Of a stretch of DNA of 58,672 nucleotides, positions 18,715 to 26,819 are shown one piece after another. How positions within the stretch are numbered: the first letter of the stretch is position 1; every line of letters begins with the position of its first letter. The notes under the pieces were generated by a model. That model worked only from the letters and a program-made list of their open reading frames with translations, made no database searches and was not told where the DNA came from. The position numbers were made by a program, and so were the translations under genes. This stretch comes from Allobosea lathyri (GTDB lineage Bacteria; Pseudomonadota; Alphaproteobacteria; Rhizobiales; Beijerinckiaceae), in contig NZ_FNUY01000020.1 of assembly GCF_900108245.1 (NCBI RefSeq), positions 7,501 through 66,172 of the forward strand, written 5' to 3'.

Positions 18715-18963
18715 GTGACCGCAGCCTTCACCATCCGCCTCGATGACGAGATGCTGGCCAAGCTCGATGCTCTGGCCGCCGACACCGACCGCTCGCGCAG
18801 CTGGATCGCAGCCAAAGCGATCGAGTCCTATGTCGAGCTGAATGCTTGGCAGATCGAACAGATCAAGGCCGGTCTGGCAGAAGCTGATCGTGGCGAGTTC
18901 GTGACCGAAGCCGAGCTGGATGAGATCGAGGCCGAGATTCAAGCCAAGATCCATCGTCAATGA
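18715..18963 (+). CDS. RHH (CopG/RelB-ParD-like) antitoxin
   Basis: A ribbon-helix-helix antitoxin of about 82 residues. The DNA-binding strand and helices are FTIRLDDEMLAKLDALA and SRSWIAAKAIESYVELN; the acidic C-terminal tail (VTEAELDEIEAEIQAKI) would wrap the toxin. I prefer the GTG at 18715, preceded by AAGGA, because family members begin near TAAFTIRLDDE; an ATG at 18682 is the alternative. It overlaps the toxin gene by 4 bp, a classic antitoxin-first arrangement. Confidence 0.82.
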   Translation: MTAAFTIRLDDEMLAKLDALAADTDRSRSWIAAKAIESYVELNAWQIEQIKAGLAEADRGEFVTEAELDEIEAEIQAKIHRQ

Positions 18964-19244
18964 AGATCGCCTGGACGCCGCGGTCGAAACGCAATCTGCG
19001 CGACGCCGCGCGTTACCTGACGCAGTTCAATCCATTGGCCGCCCTATCGATGGTGCGAACCCTCCGCGCTGCGCCGCAACAGTTGCTCCAGTATCCTGCC
19101 AGTGGGCGGCCAGGCCGCATCGACGGAACCCGCGAATTCGTGGTCACCGGTACCGCCTACCTTCTGCCCTACCGCGTGCATCACGATACCATCGAGATCC
19201 TTGCGGTAATCCACTCTTCGCGGCAGTGGCCCGACGAACTTTGA
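18960..19244 (+). CDS. ParE/RelE-family toxin
   Basis: A 94-residue toxin of the ParE/RelE superfamily. Typical segments are IAWTPRSKRNLRDAARYL, the YPASGRPG turn, REFVVTGTAYLLPYRV and the C-terminal IEILAVIHSSRQWP. ParE members poison DNA gyrase while RelE members cut mRNA; the RPGR..GTRE..V pattern is closer to ParE, but the target is not provable here. It starts within the antitoxin stop and ends 16 bp before the lipid A dehydrogenase gene. Confidence 0.85.
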   Translation: MKIAWTPRSKRNLRDAARYLTQFNPLAALSMVRTLRAAPQQLLQYPASGRPGRIDGTREFVVTGTAYLLPYRVHHDTIEILAVIHSSRQWPDEL

Positions 19245-19260
19245 AAGACGAAATTTCCCG

Positions 19261-20283
19261 ATGCGTTCACTCCAGCTCCACGGCGACCGCGACCTCCGGC
19301 TCGAGGAGATCGAACCGCCGCCGCCGCCGGCTCCAGGCGAAGTGCAGATCCGCATCCGCGCGGTTGGGTTGAATTATCTGGACGTCTGGGGCTTTCGTGG
19401 CATGGCCTTCGCCAAGCGCAAGATGCCCCAGGCCGCCGGCGTCGAGGCTGCCGGCGAGATCGTCTGCGTCGGCGAAGGCGTCACCAATCTGAAGGTCGGC
19501 GACACCGTCACCGCCTATGGCGCCGAGACCTGCGGCCACTGCAAGGCCTGCGTCGAGGGCCGCGACAATCTCTGCGAGAACGTAGCCGGCATCATGGGCT
19601 TCCATATCGACGGCTTCGCTCGCGAATTGCTCAACAAATCCGCCCGTCTGGTCATCAAGGCACCACCCGGCGTTTCGTTCGAGGACGCCGCCTGCGCGCC
19701 GATCGGCTTCGGCACTGTCCAGCACATGCTGTTCGACAACGCCAAGCTGGAGCCCGGCGAGTCCATTCTCGTCCATGCAGGCGGCTCTGGCATCGGGACC
19801 GCCGCGATCCTGATGGCCAAGGCGATCGGCTGCACCGTCTACACGACAGTCGGCGACGACGAGAAGGGTCGCAAGGCCAAGGAATTGGGCGCCGATTTCG
19901 TGGTCAACTACAAGACCGAGCGCTTCGAGGGCGAGGTCCGCCAGCTCACCAAGCGCAAGGGCGTCGATGTCGTGTTCGAGCATGTCGGGGCCGACACCTG
20001 GAACGGCTCGCTGCTCTGCCTGAAGCGCGGCGGAAGGCTGGTTACCTGCGGCGCGACCTCGGGCGCCTCGACCACGATGAACCTGATGCAGCTTTTCCAG
20101 CAGCAATACCGCATCACCGGCTCTTTCGGCTGCCGCATCGAGAACATCGCGCAATCGCTTGAAAAGATGGCCGGCGGCATGAAACCGGTGATCGATTCCG
20201 TGTTTCCCCTCGCCGATTTCGAGAAGGGCCTCGCGCGGCTCGAAGGCCGTCAGGTCTTCGGCAAGGTCGTCGTCACCTTCTGA
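19261..20283 (+). CDS. MDR-family alcohol dehydrogenase of the lipid A VLCFA cluster
   Basis: A 340-residue medium-chain dehydrogenase/reductase, syntenic with the adh2XL gene of rhizobial acpXL clusters. Its exact reaction in C28 acid synthesis is unsettled. The four structural-zinc cysteines are C91, C94, C97 and C105 (CGHCKACVEGRDNLC). The usual catalytic-zinc Cys near residue 40 is absent (LNYLDVWGF), as in quinone-reductase-like or enoyl-reductase-like members. The nucleotide-binding motif is VHAGGSGIGTAAI. An enoyl-reductase role is an inference. Confidence 0.85.
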   Translation: MRSLQLHGDRDLRLEEIEPPPPPAPGEVQIRIRAVGLNYLDVWGFRGMAFAKRKMPQAAGVEAAGEIVCVGEGVTNLKVGDTVTAYGAETCGHCKACVEGRDNLCENVAGIMGFHIDGFARELLNKSARLVIKAPPGVSFEDAACAPIGFGTVQHMLFDNAKLEPGESILVHAGGSGIGTAAILMAKAIGCTVYTTVGDDEKGRKAKELGADFVVNYKTERFEGEVRQLTKRKGVDVVFEHVGADTWNGSLLCLKRGGRLVTCGATSGASTTMNLMQLFQQQYRITGSFGCRIENIAQSLEKMAGGMKPVIDSVFPLADFEKGLARLEGRQVFGKVVVTF

Positions 20284-20394
20284 CAGGGACCCTGGCGGAC
20301 CGAAAGGCTTGACGGGGGTGGCATTCCTGCCGCAAGTCGCCGGTTTCCTGCCTGGTTTGAAGCAAACTCACGGGCGATACGGGGCCGGGGCACC

Positions 20395-21375
20395 TTGAGA
20401 CGACTGAAAGCTTTCGCCGCGCAAGCCGGCGCGCTGGCGATGATCGGCCTGATTCGGGCGCTGTTCGGATTCCTGAGACTGCTCGGTCCCGAGCGCTCCA
20501 GCGATCTCGGCGGCTGGCTATTGCGGACGGTGAGCCCGCTTATCCCGGTCAACCGTGTCGCGCTCGCCAATATCCGCGCGACCTTTCCCGAGAAGGACGA
20601 GGCGGAGGTCAAGCGCATCGCCCGCGGCGCCTGGGACAATCTCGGCCGCACCGCCGCGGAATATGCCCATCTGAAGACGCTGTTCGACTATGACTACCTC
20701 AACCCCGATGCAGCCTCTCGCGTCGAGGTTTCCGGCATCGAGCACTTCATCGCCCTCAAGGATGACGAAAAGCCCGGACTGATCTTCTCCTCCCACCTCG
20801 CCAATTGGGAGCTGCCGGCGATCTGCGCCGCCGCCTACGATCTCGACACCACCGCCGTCTTCCGCGCGCCCAACGATCCTGCGATCGCCGGCATCGTGCA
20901 TGAGATCCGCTCGGGCGCCATGGGTGGCCTCGCCGCCGCCAAGCAGGGCGCAGCCTTCGCCATGCAGGGCGTGCTGGAGAAAGGCGGCCATCTCGGCATG
21001 CTGATCGACCAGCATTTCACGCGCGGCGTGGTGGTGCCCTTCATGGGCCGCCCGGCCCTGACCAATCCGATTCTCGGCAAGTTCGCCCGCCGCTTCGAAT
21101 GCCCCGTTCATGGCGTGCGCGTCATCCGCCTGCCTAACCAGCGCTTTCGGCTCGAACTGACGCCACAGCTCGATCTGCCGCGCGACGCCGGCGGCGAGAT
21201 CGACGTCAAGGGCGCGATGGCGATGATGACGGCGGTGGTCGAGGGCTGGGTCCGCGAACACCCCGAACAATGGCTCTGGATGCATCGGCGCTGGCGCCCG
21301 AACATGATCAGCGCCGCCGCTTTGGCCGAATATGATCACACCATTGCGAGAACGCCGCTTTTCAAGGCAACGTGA
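20395..21375 (+). CDS. lpxXL: Lipid A very-long-chain acyltransferase (LpxXL type)
   Basis: A lysophospholipid-acyltransferase-like enzyme (326 residues) of the LpxL/HtrB family, expected to move the C28 chain from AcpXL to lipid A at the inner membrane. It has an N-terminal hydrophobic segment (about 12-30), the HX4E catalytic motif (H134-E139, SSHLANWEL) and the PFMGRPALTNP substrate motif. The start is TTG at 20395 after a GGGGC stretch. Its place at the end of the acpXL cluster matches rhizobial synteny. Confidence 0.9.
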   Translation: MRRLKAFAAQAGALAMIGLIRALFGFLRLLGPERSSDLGGWLLRTVSPLIPVNRVALANIRATFPEKDEAEVKRIARGAWDNLGRTAAEYAHLKTLFDYDYLNPDAASRVEVSGIEHFIALKDDEKPGLIFSSHLANWELPAICAAAYDLDTTAVFRAPNDPAIAGIVHEIRSGAMGGLAAAKQGAAFAMQGVLEKGGHLGMLIDQHFTRGVVVPFMGRPALTNPILGKFARRFECPVHGVRVIRLPNQRFRLELTPQLDLPRDAGGEIDVKGAMAMMTAVVEGWVREHPEQWLWMHRRWRPNMISAAALAEYDHTIARTPLFKAT

Positions 21376-21444
21376 TTTCCAAGTGAGGGCTGTTGAGGGC
21401 TTTGGTAAGGCCTGACAGTATAATGTCCCCTCGAGTTCAAAATC

Positions 21445-22203
21445 ATGGTCCTGCGCACGCGCCTTTTCTCAGCCACGATCGCCGCCCTTATTCTCGGCGG
21501 CGCGGTGGCGTTTGCCCAGAATCCGGGCGGACAACCCAACGCGGTGATCGAGCTGTTCACGAGCCAGGGCTGTTCCTCCTGCCCGCCGGCCGACGCGCTG
21601 TTCGTCGAACTCAGCAAGAATCCAAACCTGATCGCGCTGACCATGCCCGTCACCTATTGGGACTATCTTGGCTGGAAGGACACGCTCGGCAAGGACAGCT
21701 TCGCCAAGCGCCAGAAGTTCTACGCCAAGGCGCGTGGCGACGGTCAGGTCTACACCCCGCAGGCGGTGATCAACGGCGCGTCCCATATTGTCGGCTCGGA
21801 CAAGCACGAGATCGAGCGCACGGTGAAGCAGCTGCCGACTGCGAGCCTGGCGGCAAAGGTCGAAGTCGAGGAAGATAACGGGACGCTGCGGATCAGGCTC
21901 ACCCCCGTCGACAGCGATCTGGACAAGACCGCCGGTGTCTGGGTGCTCCCGATCACGCGCATGGTCACCGTTCCGATCACGCGCGGCGAAAACCAGGGCA
22001 AGACGATTTCCTATGCCAATGTCGTGCGCGGCATGGTGCGGGTCGGCGATTGGGACGGCAAGGCAGCCGTGGTGACAGCGCCGTTGACGGCGACCCAGGC
22101 TCCCGAGGCTGATGGCTATGTCGTCATCGTCCAGGCCGATCAGCCGGGCCGCTATGGTATGATGCCTGGCGCGATCCTCGGCGCGGCACGCGGCACGCGC
22201 TGA
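21445..22203 (+). CDS. DUF1223 thioredoxin-like secreted protein
   Basis: A 252-residue exported protein. The signal peptide runs to about residue 24 (FAQ). The conserved DUF1223 core follows: VIELFTSQGCSSCPPAD with C43 and C46 as a CxxC pair, then VTYWDYLGWKDTLG and VYTPQAVINGASHIVGSD. The fold is thioredoxin-like. Biochemical function is unknown for the family, so periplasmic redox activity is inference only. It lies 69 bp after lpxXL and converges with the TPM genes. Confidence 0.85.
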   Translation: MVLRTRLFSATIAALILGGAVAFAQNPGGQPNAVIELFTSQGCSSCPPADALFVELSKNPNLIALTMPVTYWDYLGWKDTLGKDSFAKRQKFYAKARGDGQVYTPQAVINGASHIVGSDKHEIERTVKQLPTASLAAKVEVEEDNGTLRIRLTPVDSDLDKTAGVWVLPITRMVTVPITRGENQGKTISYANVVRGMVRVGDWDGKAAVVTAPLTATQAPEADGYVVIVQADQPGRYGMMPGAILGAARGTR

Positions 22204-22209
22204 GGCGCC

Positions 22210-22815
22210 CTACAATATCACCACCTTGTTCGGCAGCTCGTCGATATCATCCGCCGCACGCGGCGCATGGCTCGACAGCACGCGCCCGACCGCTCCCACC
22301 GCCTCGATCAGCCCTTCGCGCAGCAAGTCCTGCTTGGCCGACGCCAGCAGCGGCTCGATGATGCCGCGCCATGTCTCCTGATCGACCTTGCCCTCGATGC
22401 CCGTATCCACAACGATCTCGGCATAGCGCTCCTGGAGGGCGACATAGAGCAGCACGCCGGTGCGCCCTTGCGTCCGCGTCAGGCCGCGCGCGGTGAATTC
22501 CCGCAAAGCGACATCATGAGCCCGCCGGCGCTTGACGAAGCCGGGCACGAAGCGCCCGGCCCGGCCATACCAGAGCAGCACGCCGAGCAGCAGCGCGGCG
22601 CAGATCAGCTGGATCAGGAAGATGCGCGGCGCGCTCGTCGCGGTCAGCGCCAGCAAAGGCCAGGGCACGAACAAGGCCAGCGCCAGCGCCATCACCACCG
22701 GCACGGTCCGATAGCTCGAGGCGGCGCGGTCGATCACCACGACGATTTCGCCCGATGTCAGGCTTTCCGCCTGCGCGACGGCCTCGGCGATCGCGTCCCT
22801 GTCCTCTGAATCCAT
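22210..22815 (-). CDS. TPM-domain membrane protein
   Basis: A 201-residue protein of the TPM_phosphatase (DUF477) type. Two adjacent membrane helices (about 37-80) lie between a short N-terminal part and the C-terminal domain with TGVLLYVALQERYAEIVVD. It is the second of two TPM genes. Its ATG shares one base with the preceding stop (TGATG), so I chose 22815 as the start rather than the longer open frame. The lemA-TPM-TPM order suggests an envelope complex of unknown role. Confidence 0.85.
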   Translation of the reverse strand: MDSEDRDAIAEAVAQAESLTSGEIVVVIDRAASSYRTVPVVMALALALFVPWPLLALTATSAPRIFLIQLICAALLLGVLLWYGRAGRFVPGFVKRRRAHDVALREFTARGLTRTQGRTGVLLYVALQERYAEIVVDTGIEGKVDQETWRGIIEPLLASAKQDLLREGLIEAVGAVGRVLSSHAPRAADDIDELPNKVVIL

Positions 22816-23651
22816 CACCAGTCTCCCGAGGCCCCGCCGCCGCCAGACGAGCCTCCACCGCCCGAAAAGCCACCGCCACCGGAGCCGGAGCTCCAACCGC
22901 CCCCTCCACCGCTCCACCCCGAGCCTGAGCCCCTGCTCCAGCCCGTGCTTTGCGGCAGGGTGACCCAGCGCCCGTCACGCAGCCGATGCCTCCTTGCACC
23001 GCCCTGCTGATTGATGCCGCGCAGGAAGGCGACGATGAACAGGAAGATGAAGATCATCGCCACGATGACGGCGATATCCTCGGAAAAGCTGCTCTCATCG
23101 TCGCGGACCGTGGCACGGCGCTGCCACTCCTCGGCATCGCCGCTGAGAATGGTCAGGATCGCGTCGACGCCACCTTCGATACCGCCCGCGAAATCGCCGG
23201 TCTTGAATTTGGGCGCCACCGCCGTGGTGATGATGACCTTGGACAGCGCGTCGGTCAGCGCGCCTTCCAGCCCGTAGCCGACCTCGATGCGAACCTTGCG
23301 CTCGTTTGGCGCGACCAGCAGCAGGACGCCGTTATTGCGCGCCTTCTCGCCGAGCTTCCAGAAGCGGAACAACCCGTTGGCGAAATCCTCGATGCCGATG
23401 CCCTGAAGCGACGGCACGGTCGCGACCACGAGCTGGTCGCTGGTCTTGTCCTCATGGGCCTTGAGCTTGGCCTCGATGCGCTCGCGGGCATCAGTCCCGA
23501 TCAGCTTCGCCCCGTCGACGATCCGGCCGGTGAGGGCAGGATAGGACGGATCGGCAGCCAAGCCCGATAGCGGGCTCAGGAGGGCGAGGACAAGCGAGAG
23601 GACAAGCGCGGCAGCCAGACGCAATGATCCCGAACAAAGGATTTGCGTCAT
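22815..23651 (-). CDS. TPM-domain secreted protein with Gly/Ser-rich tail
   Basis: A 278-residue exported protein. A signal peptide (about 1-33, ending LAA) precedes a TPM domain with the features VDGAKLIGTDARERIE, DQLVVATVPSLQG, GVLLLVAPNERKVRIEVGYGLEG and FAGGIEGGVDAI. A membrane helix (about 190-212) is followed by a Gly/Ser-rich tail, as in YgcG. The ATG at 23651 lies within the edge of a dispersed palindromic repeat, and no good ribosome-binding site is visible. Confidence 0.88.
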   Translation of the reverse strand: MTQILCSGSLRLAAALVLSLVLALLSPLSGLAADPSYPALTGRIVDGAKLIGTDARERIEAKLKAHEDKTSDQLVVATVPSLQGIGIEDFANGLFRFWKLGEKARNNGVLLLVAPNERKVRIEVGYGLEGALTDALSKVIITTAVAPKFKTGDFAGGIEGGVDAILTILSGDAEEWQRRATVRDDESSFSEDIAVIVAMIFIFLFIVAFLRGINQQGGARRHRLRDGRWVTLPQSTGWSRGSGSGWSGGGGGWSSGSGGGGFSGGGGSSGGGGASGDW

Positions 23652-23690
23652 TCTCGGGCGCAGCGAAGCGAAGACCCGGGAGCTTCCCTC
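23647..23690. repeat. Dispersed repeat copy A (GTCATTCTCGGG type)
   Basis: A segment beginning GTCATTCTCGGGCGCAGCGA and ending near AGACCCGGGA. It is closely similar to the segment at 52053 (GTCATTCCCGGGGCGGAGCG...AGACCCGAGA). Here it overlaps the start codon of the upstream TPM gene and forms its leader. Confidence 0.65.
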
Positions 23691-23757
23691 ACGAGATGCC
23701 CAGGCCGAGCCCGCGCATGACGTGCCCTGCGCGCTCACGCTGAACCCCTCTACGCTG

Positions 23758-24366
23758 TCAGAACTTCACCGCTGGCGGCCGCTCGGCGCCCGCAGTCGCC
23801 GTGAACGTCTCCATCGCCTTGGCGCCCCAGAACAGCTTTGCCCAGATCACGCCCGGAAAGGTCCGGATTTCGGTGTTGAAGGCCTGCACGGCCTGGATGT
23901 AATCGCGTCGCGCGACAGTGACGCGGTTTTCCGTTCCTTCGAGCTGCGACTGCAGGGCCAGGAAGTTCTGGTTGGACTTCAGGTCCGGATAACGCTCGAC
24001 CGTGACCAGAAGCCGCCCCAGCGCGCCCGTGAGCTGGTTCTGCGCGTCCTGATATTCCTTGAACTTGGCGGGATCGGTGATCGTCGATGCATCGACCTTG
24101 ATCGAGCTCGCCTTGGCGCGCGCTTCGACCACCGCGGTGAGCACATCGCGCTCCTGCGCCGCATAGCCCTTCACGGTCTCGACCAGGTTCGGGATCAGGT
24201 CGGCGCGGCGCTGATACTGATTCTGCACCTCGCTCCAGCTTGCCTTCGCCTTTTCCTCGAGCGTCGGGACATTGTTGTAACCGCAGCCGGCAAGCGTAAG
24301 GCCAAGCAGGGCGACCGCCAGAAAGGCGAAATGGCGGCGAAGAATCGTGGGAAGCGCGAACGACAT
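23758..24366 (-). CDS. lemA: LemA-family lipoprotein
   Basis: A 202-residue LemA protein. The signal sequence ends in a lipobox (LTLAGC, Cys28), so it is lipid-anchored. The LemA helical core is clear: LEEKAKASWSEVQNQYQRRA followed by DLIPNLVETVKGYA and the C-terminal YIQAVQAFNTEIRTFPG. The role of LemA is unsettled, but lemA next to TPM genes is a common bacterial arrangement and is seen here with two TPM genes downstream. It is divergent from the transpeptidase gene. Confidence 0.92.
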   Translation of the reverse strand: MSFALPTILRRHFAFLAVALLGLTLAGCGYNNVPTLEEKAKASWSEVQNQYQRRADLIPNLVETVKGYAAQERDVLTAVVEARAKASSIKVDASTITDPAKFKEYQDAQNQLTGALGRLLVTVERYPDLKSNQNFLALQSQLEGTENRVTVARRDYIQAVQAFNTEIRTFPGVIWAKLFWGAKAMETFTATAGAERPPAVKF

Positions 24367-24433
24367 GCCCAAACCCCTTTTGGCAGTGTCAGGGAAGTAC
24401 GATTCGGACCTTAGCCTTCCAACATCACGGCTC

Positions 24434-24486
24434 CAAGGCAATGCTTCAAGGCAATGCTTCAAGGCGAATGCATCAAGCGGATGCTC
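24434..24486. repeat. 13-14-bp tandem array in the lemA/ggt gap
   Basis: Two identical units CAAGGCAATGCTT (24434, 24447) are followed by two diverged units CAAGGCGAATGCAT (24460) and CAAGCGGATGCTC (24474). The array sits in the divergent promoter region of lemA and the transpeptidase gene and could change promoter spacing. Confidence 0.75.
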
Positions 24487-24562
24487 GGATGGCGTGCCCC
24501 GACGGATATGCGCTAGTCTCGCAAACAGGCGGGCTGATCGCCGCCGGGCCGGAGTTCGGATC

Positions 24563-26329
24563 ATGCACATCTCTTCGTCGGCAAACCGCATGCCCTTGCG
24601 AGCTGCGTTCGCCTTGCTCGCCATCGCCGCACTCGCCCTGCCCGCAGCCGCGCAAACGCTGCCCGCGGCACCCGAAGCTGCCACCGGACGCATCGTAAAG
24701 ACGCATGGCACGGCGCAGCGCTTCATGGTCGCTGCTGCCAATCCGCTCGCCGCCAGCGCCGGCCGCGAGATCCTGCGTGCAGGCGGCAGCGCGACGGACG
24801 CTGCCATCGCGATCCAGCTTGTGCTCAATCTGGTCGAACCGCAGAGCTCCGGCATCGGCGGCGGCGCATTCTTCGTCCATTGGGACGAGGCCAGGAAGAG
24901 CCTGCTTACACTGGATGGCCGCGAAACCGCGCCGCAGGCGGCAAGGCCGAACCGCTTCATCGGCCGCGACGGCAAGCCGCTGAAATTCGTCGACGCGGTC
25001 GTCGGTGGTCTCTCTGTCGGCGTTCCCGGCACGCTGAAGCTGCTGGAGGACGCGCACAAACGTTGGGGCCGGCTGCCATGGGCGCAGGTGCTGACACCCG
25101 CGATCCAGCTGGCCGAGGACGGCTTCACGATCTCGCCCCGGCTGAACGGTCTGCTTTCACGTGAAACATCGTTGGCCAAGGACGCTCGCGCCGCCGCCTA
25201 TTTCTACGAGGCCGACGGCAAGGCGAAGGCCGTCGGCACGGTCCTGAAGAACCCCGCTTTCGCCGCGACCCTGAAGGCCATCGCCGAAAAGGGCTCGGAT
25301 GCCTTCTATGCCGGGCCCGTTGCTGAAGACATCGTGTCGACCGTCACCGGCCATCCCACCAGCCCCGGCGACATGACGCTGGCCGACCTCGCCGCCTACA
25401 AAGTCGTGGAGCGCGAGCCCGTCTGCGGGCCCTATCGTGTCTGGCGGATTTGCGGCATGGGCCCACCGAGCTCCGGTGCCATCGCGGTCCAGCAGATGCT
25501 CGGCATCCTGGAAACGCAGAATCTGGGGCGAATCGGCGCTGGCCCGGACGCCGCGCACTGGTTCAGCGAGGCCGGGCGGCTAGCCTTCGCCGACAGAGCC
25601 CTTTATCTCGCCGACCCCGCCTTCATCAGCGTTCCCGTGTCCGGCCTCATCGACCGCGAATATATCCGCTCCCGCGCCGGGCTCGTCAGCCCCGACAGGT
25701 CGATGGGTCGCGCCACGGCCGGCGATCCGCCCAACAAGCGCGCGCAGCTCCTCGCACCTTCCGATGGCATAGAGAACGGCACGAGCCACATCTCCGTGGT
25801 CGACGCCGATGGCAACGCCGTCTCGATGACCACGACGATCGAGGACGGTTTCGGCTCGCGGCTGATGACCAAAAGCGGCTTCCTGCTCAACAACGAGCTG
25901 ACCGATTTCTCATTCGTGCCCGAGGACGATGGCAAGCCCGTCGCCAACCGCGTCGAGGCGGGCAAGCGCCCGCGCTCCTCGATGGCGCCGACCATCGTCT
26001 TCGATGCCTTCGGCCGGCTCTATGCGGTGGTCGGCTCGCCCGGCGGCAGCCAGATCATCGGCTTCGTCGCCAAGACTCTGGTCGCCTTGCTCGACTGGAA
26101 GATGGATCCGCAGGCCGCCGTCGACTTCCCCAATCTCGGCAGCCGCAACGGCCCGACCGAGCTGGAGCAGGGCACCGAGGCCGAGGCCTGGAAGCCGGCG
26201 CTGGAAGCCAAAGGCCACGAGGTCCGCCTGCTGGAGATGACCTCTGGCATCCAGGCTATCGTCAAGACGCCGGAGGGCTTTGTCGGAGGGGCCGACGGCC
26301 GGCGCGAGGGCGTCGCGATCGGTGATTGA
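24563..26329 (+). CDS. ggt: Gamma-glutamyltransferase
   Basis: A periplasmic N-terminal-nucleophile hydrolase (588 residues) that cleaves glutathione and other gamma-glutamyl compounds. A signal peptide runs to about residue 31. The precursor is expected to cut itself before T407 (NG|TSHISVVD), the nucleophile of the small subunit. The glutamate pocket motif GSPGGSQII is present, as is the large-subunit PQSSGIGGGAFFV. I chose the ATG at 24563 because it gives the signal peptide. A parS-like palindrome lies inside the gene at codons 197-202. Confidence 0.93.
   Translation: MHISSSANRMPLRAAFALLAIAALALPAAAQTLPAAPEAATGRIVKTHGTAQRFMVAAANPLAASAGREILRAGGSATDAAIAIQLVLNLVEPQSSGIGGGAFFVHWDEARKSLLTLDGRETAPQAARPNRFIGRDGKPLKFVDAVVGGLSVGVPGTLKLLEDAHKRWGRLPWAQVLTPAIQLAEDGFTISPRLNGLLSRETSLAKDARAAAYFYEADGKAKAVGTVLKNPAFAATLKAIAEKGSDAFYAGPVAEDIVSTVTGHPTSPGDMTLADLAAYKVVEREPVCGPYRVWRICGMGPPSSGAIAVQQMLGILETQNLGRIGAGPDAAHWFSEAGRLAFADRALYLADPAFISVPVSGLIDREYIRSRAGLVSPDRSMGRATAGDPPNKRAQLLAPSDGIENGTSHISVVDADGNAVSMTTTIEDGFGSRLMTKSGFLLNNELTDFSFVPEDDGKPVANRVEAGKRPRSSMAPTIVFDAFGRLYAVVGSPGGSQIIGFVAKTLVALLDWKMDPQAAVDFPNLGSRNGPTELEQGTEAEAWKPALEAKGHEVRLLEMTSGIQAIVKTPEGFVGGADGRREGVAIGD
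25153..25168. promoter_or_regulatory. parS-like site 2, inside ggt (14 of 16 matches)
   Basis: GCTTTCACGTGAAACA differs from the ParB consensus TGTTTCACGTGAAACA only at the first two bases. It holds a perfect 12-bp palindrome TTTCACGTGAAA. The codons that spell it (CTT TCA CGT GAA ACA) are unlike the GC-ending codons around them. Confidence 0.6.
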
Positions 26330-26334
26330 AGCGG

Positions 26335-26814
26335 TCAGCCGGTGACCGATCGTTCGCCGCCAGCGCCTCGCCCGGCGATCAGCCAGTAGACGAAGCCCAT
26401 GGCGGCTCCGATCAGGAACAGCGCACTGATCACCTGCAACTCCGCACTTGTCGGCGTGCGTGCCAGACGCAGCATGGCAAGCGGCAGCAGCGCCGCCAGC
26501 AGGCCGGTGAGCCCGCTCTGGATCAAGCCGCTGCGCAGCCGGAACAGCTCCGATCCGACCGCCACCAGCACGACTGGTGCGACGATGATCGCAAGGCCGA
26601 GCCGTCCGAGAAGGCTGACTGCCGCCTGGGCAGCGGGAGTGGGGTCGATGCCGTTCTCGGCCAGACCGAACAGCGCGTCCAGCAGCCGCTCGACGCCGCC
26701 GCCGATCAGAAGCGCGATCCCGGGCGAGACGACGCTCGCCGCCATCATGGCGAACAGCCCCGTGCCCATGGCGAAGAGCAGTGCAAAGGGAATCAACAGC
26801 AGCCAGCGCAACAT
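26335..26814 (-). CDS. Small hypothetical membrane protein
   Basis: A 159-residue protein with about four hydrophobic segments: the N-terminal LLLIPFALLFAMGTGLF, a second at about 58-80, a third at about 92-112, and the C-terminal ISALFLIGAAMGFVYWLIAG. I recognise no named domain. I chose the ATG at 26814 because the open frame further upstream is the rlmN gene in another frame. It lies 5 bp after the rlmN stop on the same strand and is probably co-transcribed. Confidence 0.7.
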   Translation of the reverse strand: MLRWLLLIPFALLFAMGTGLFAMMAASVVSPGIALLIGGGVERLLDALFGLAENGIDPTPAAQAAVSLLGRLGLAIIVAPVVLVAVGSELFRLRSGLIQSGLTGLLAALLPLAMLRLARTPTSAELQVISALFLIGAAMGFVYWLIAGRGAGGERSVTG

Positions 26815-26819
26815 GTGCT

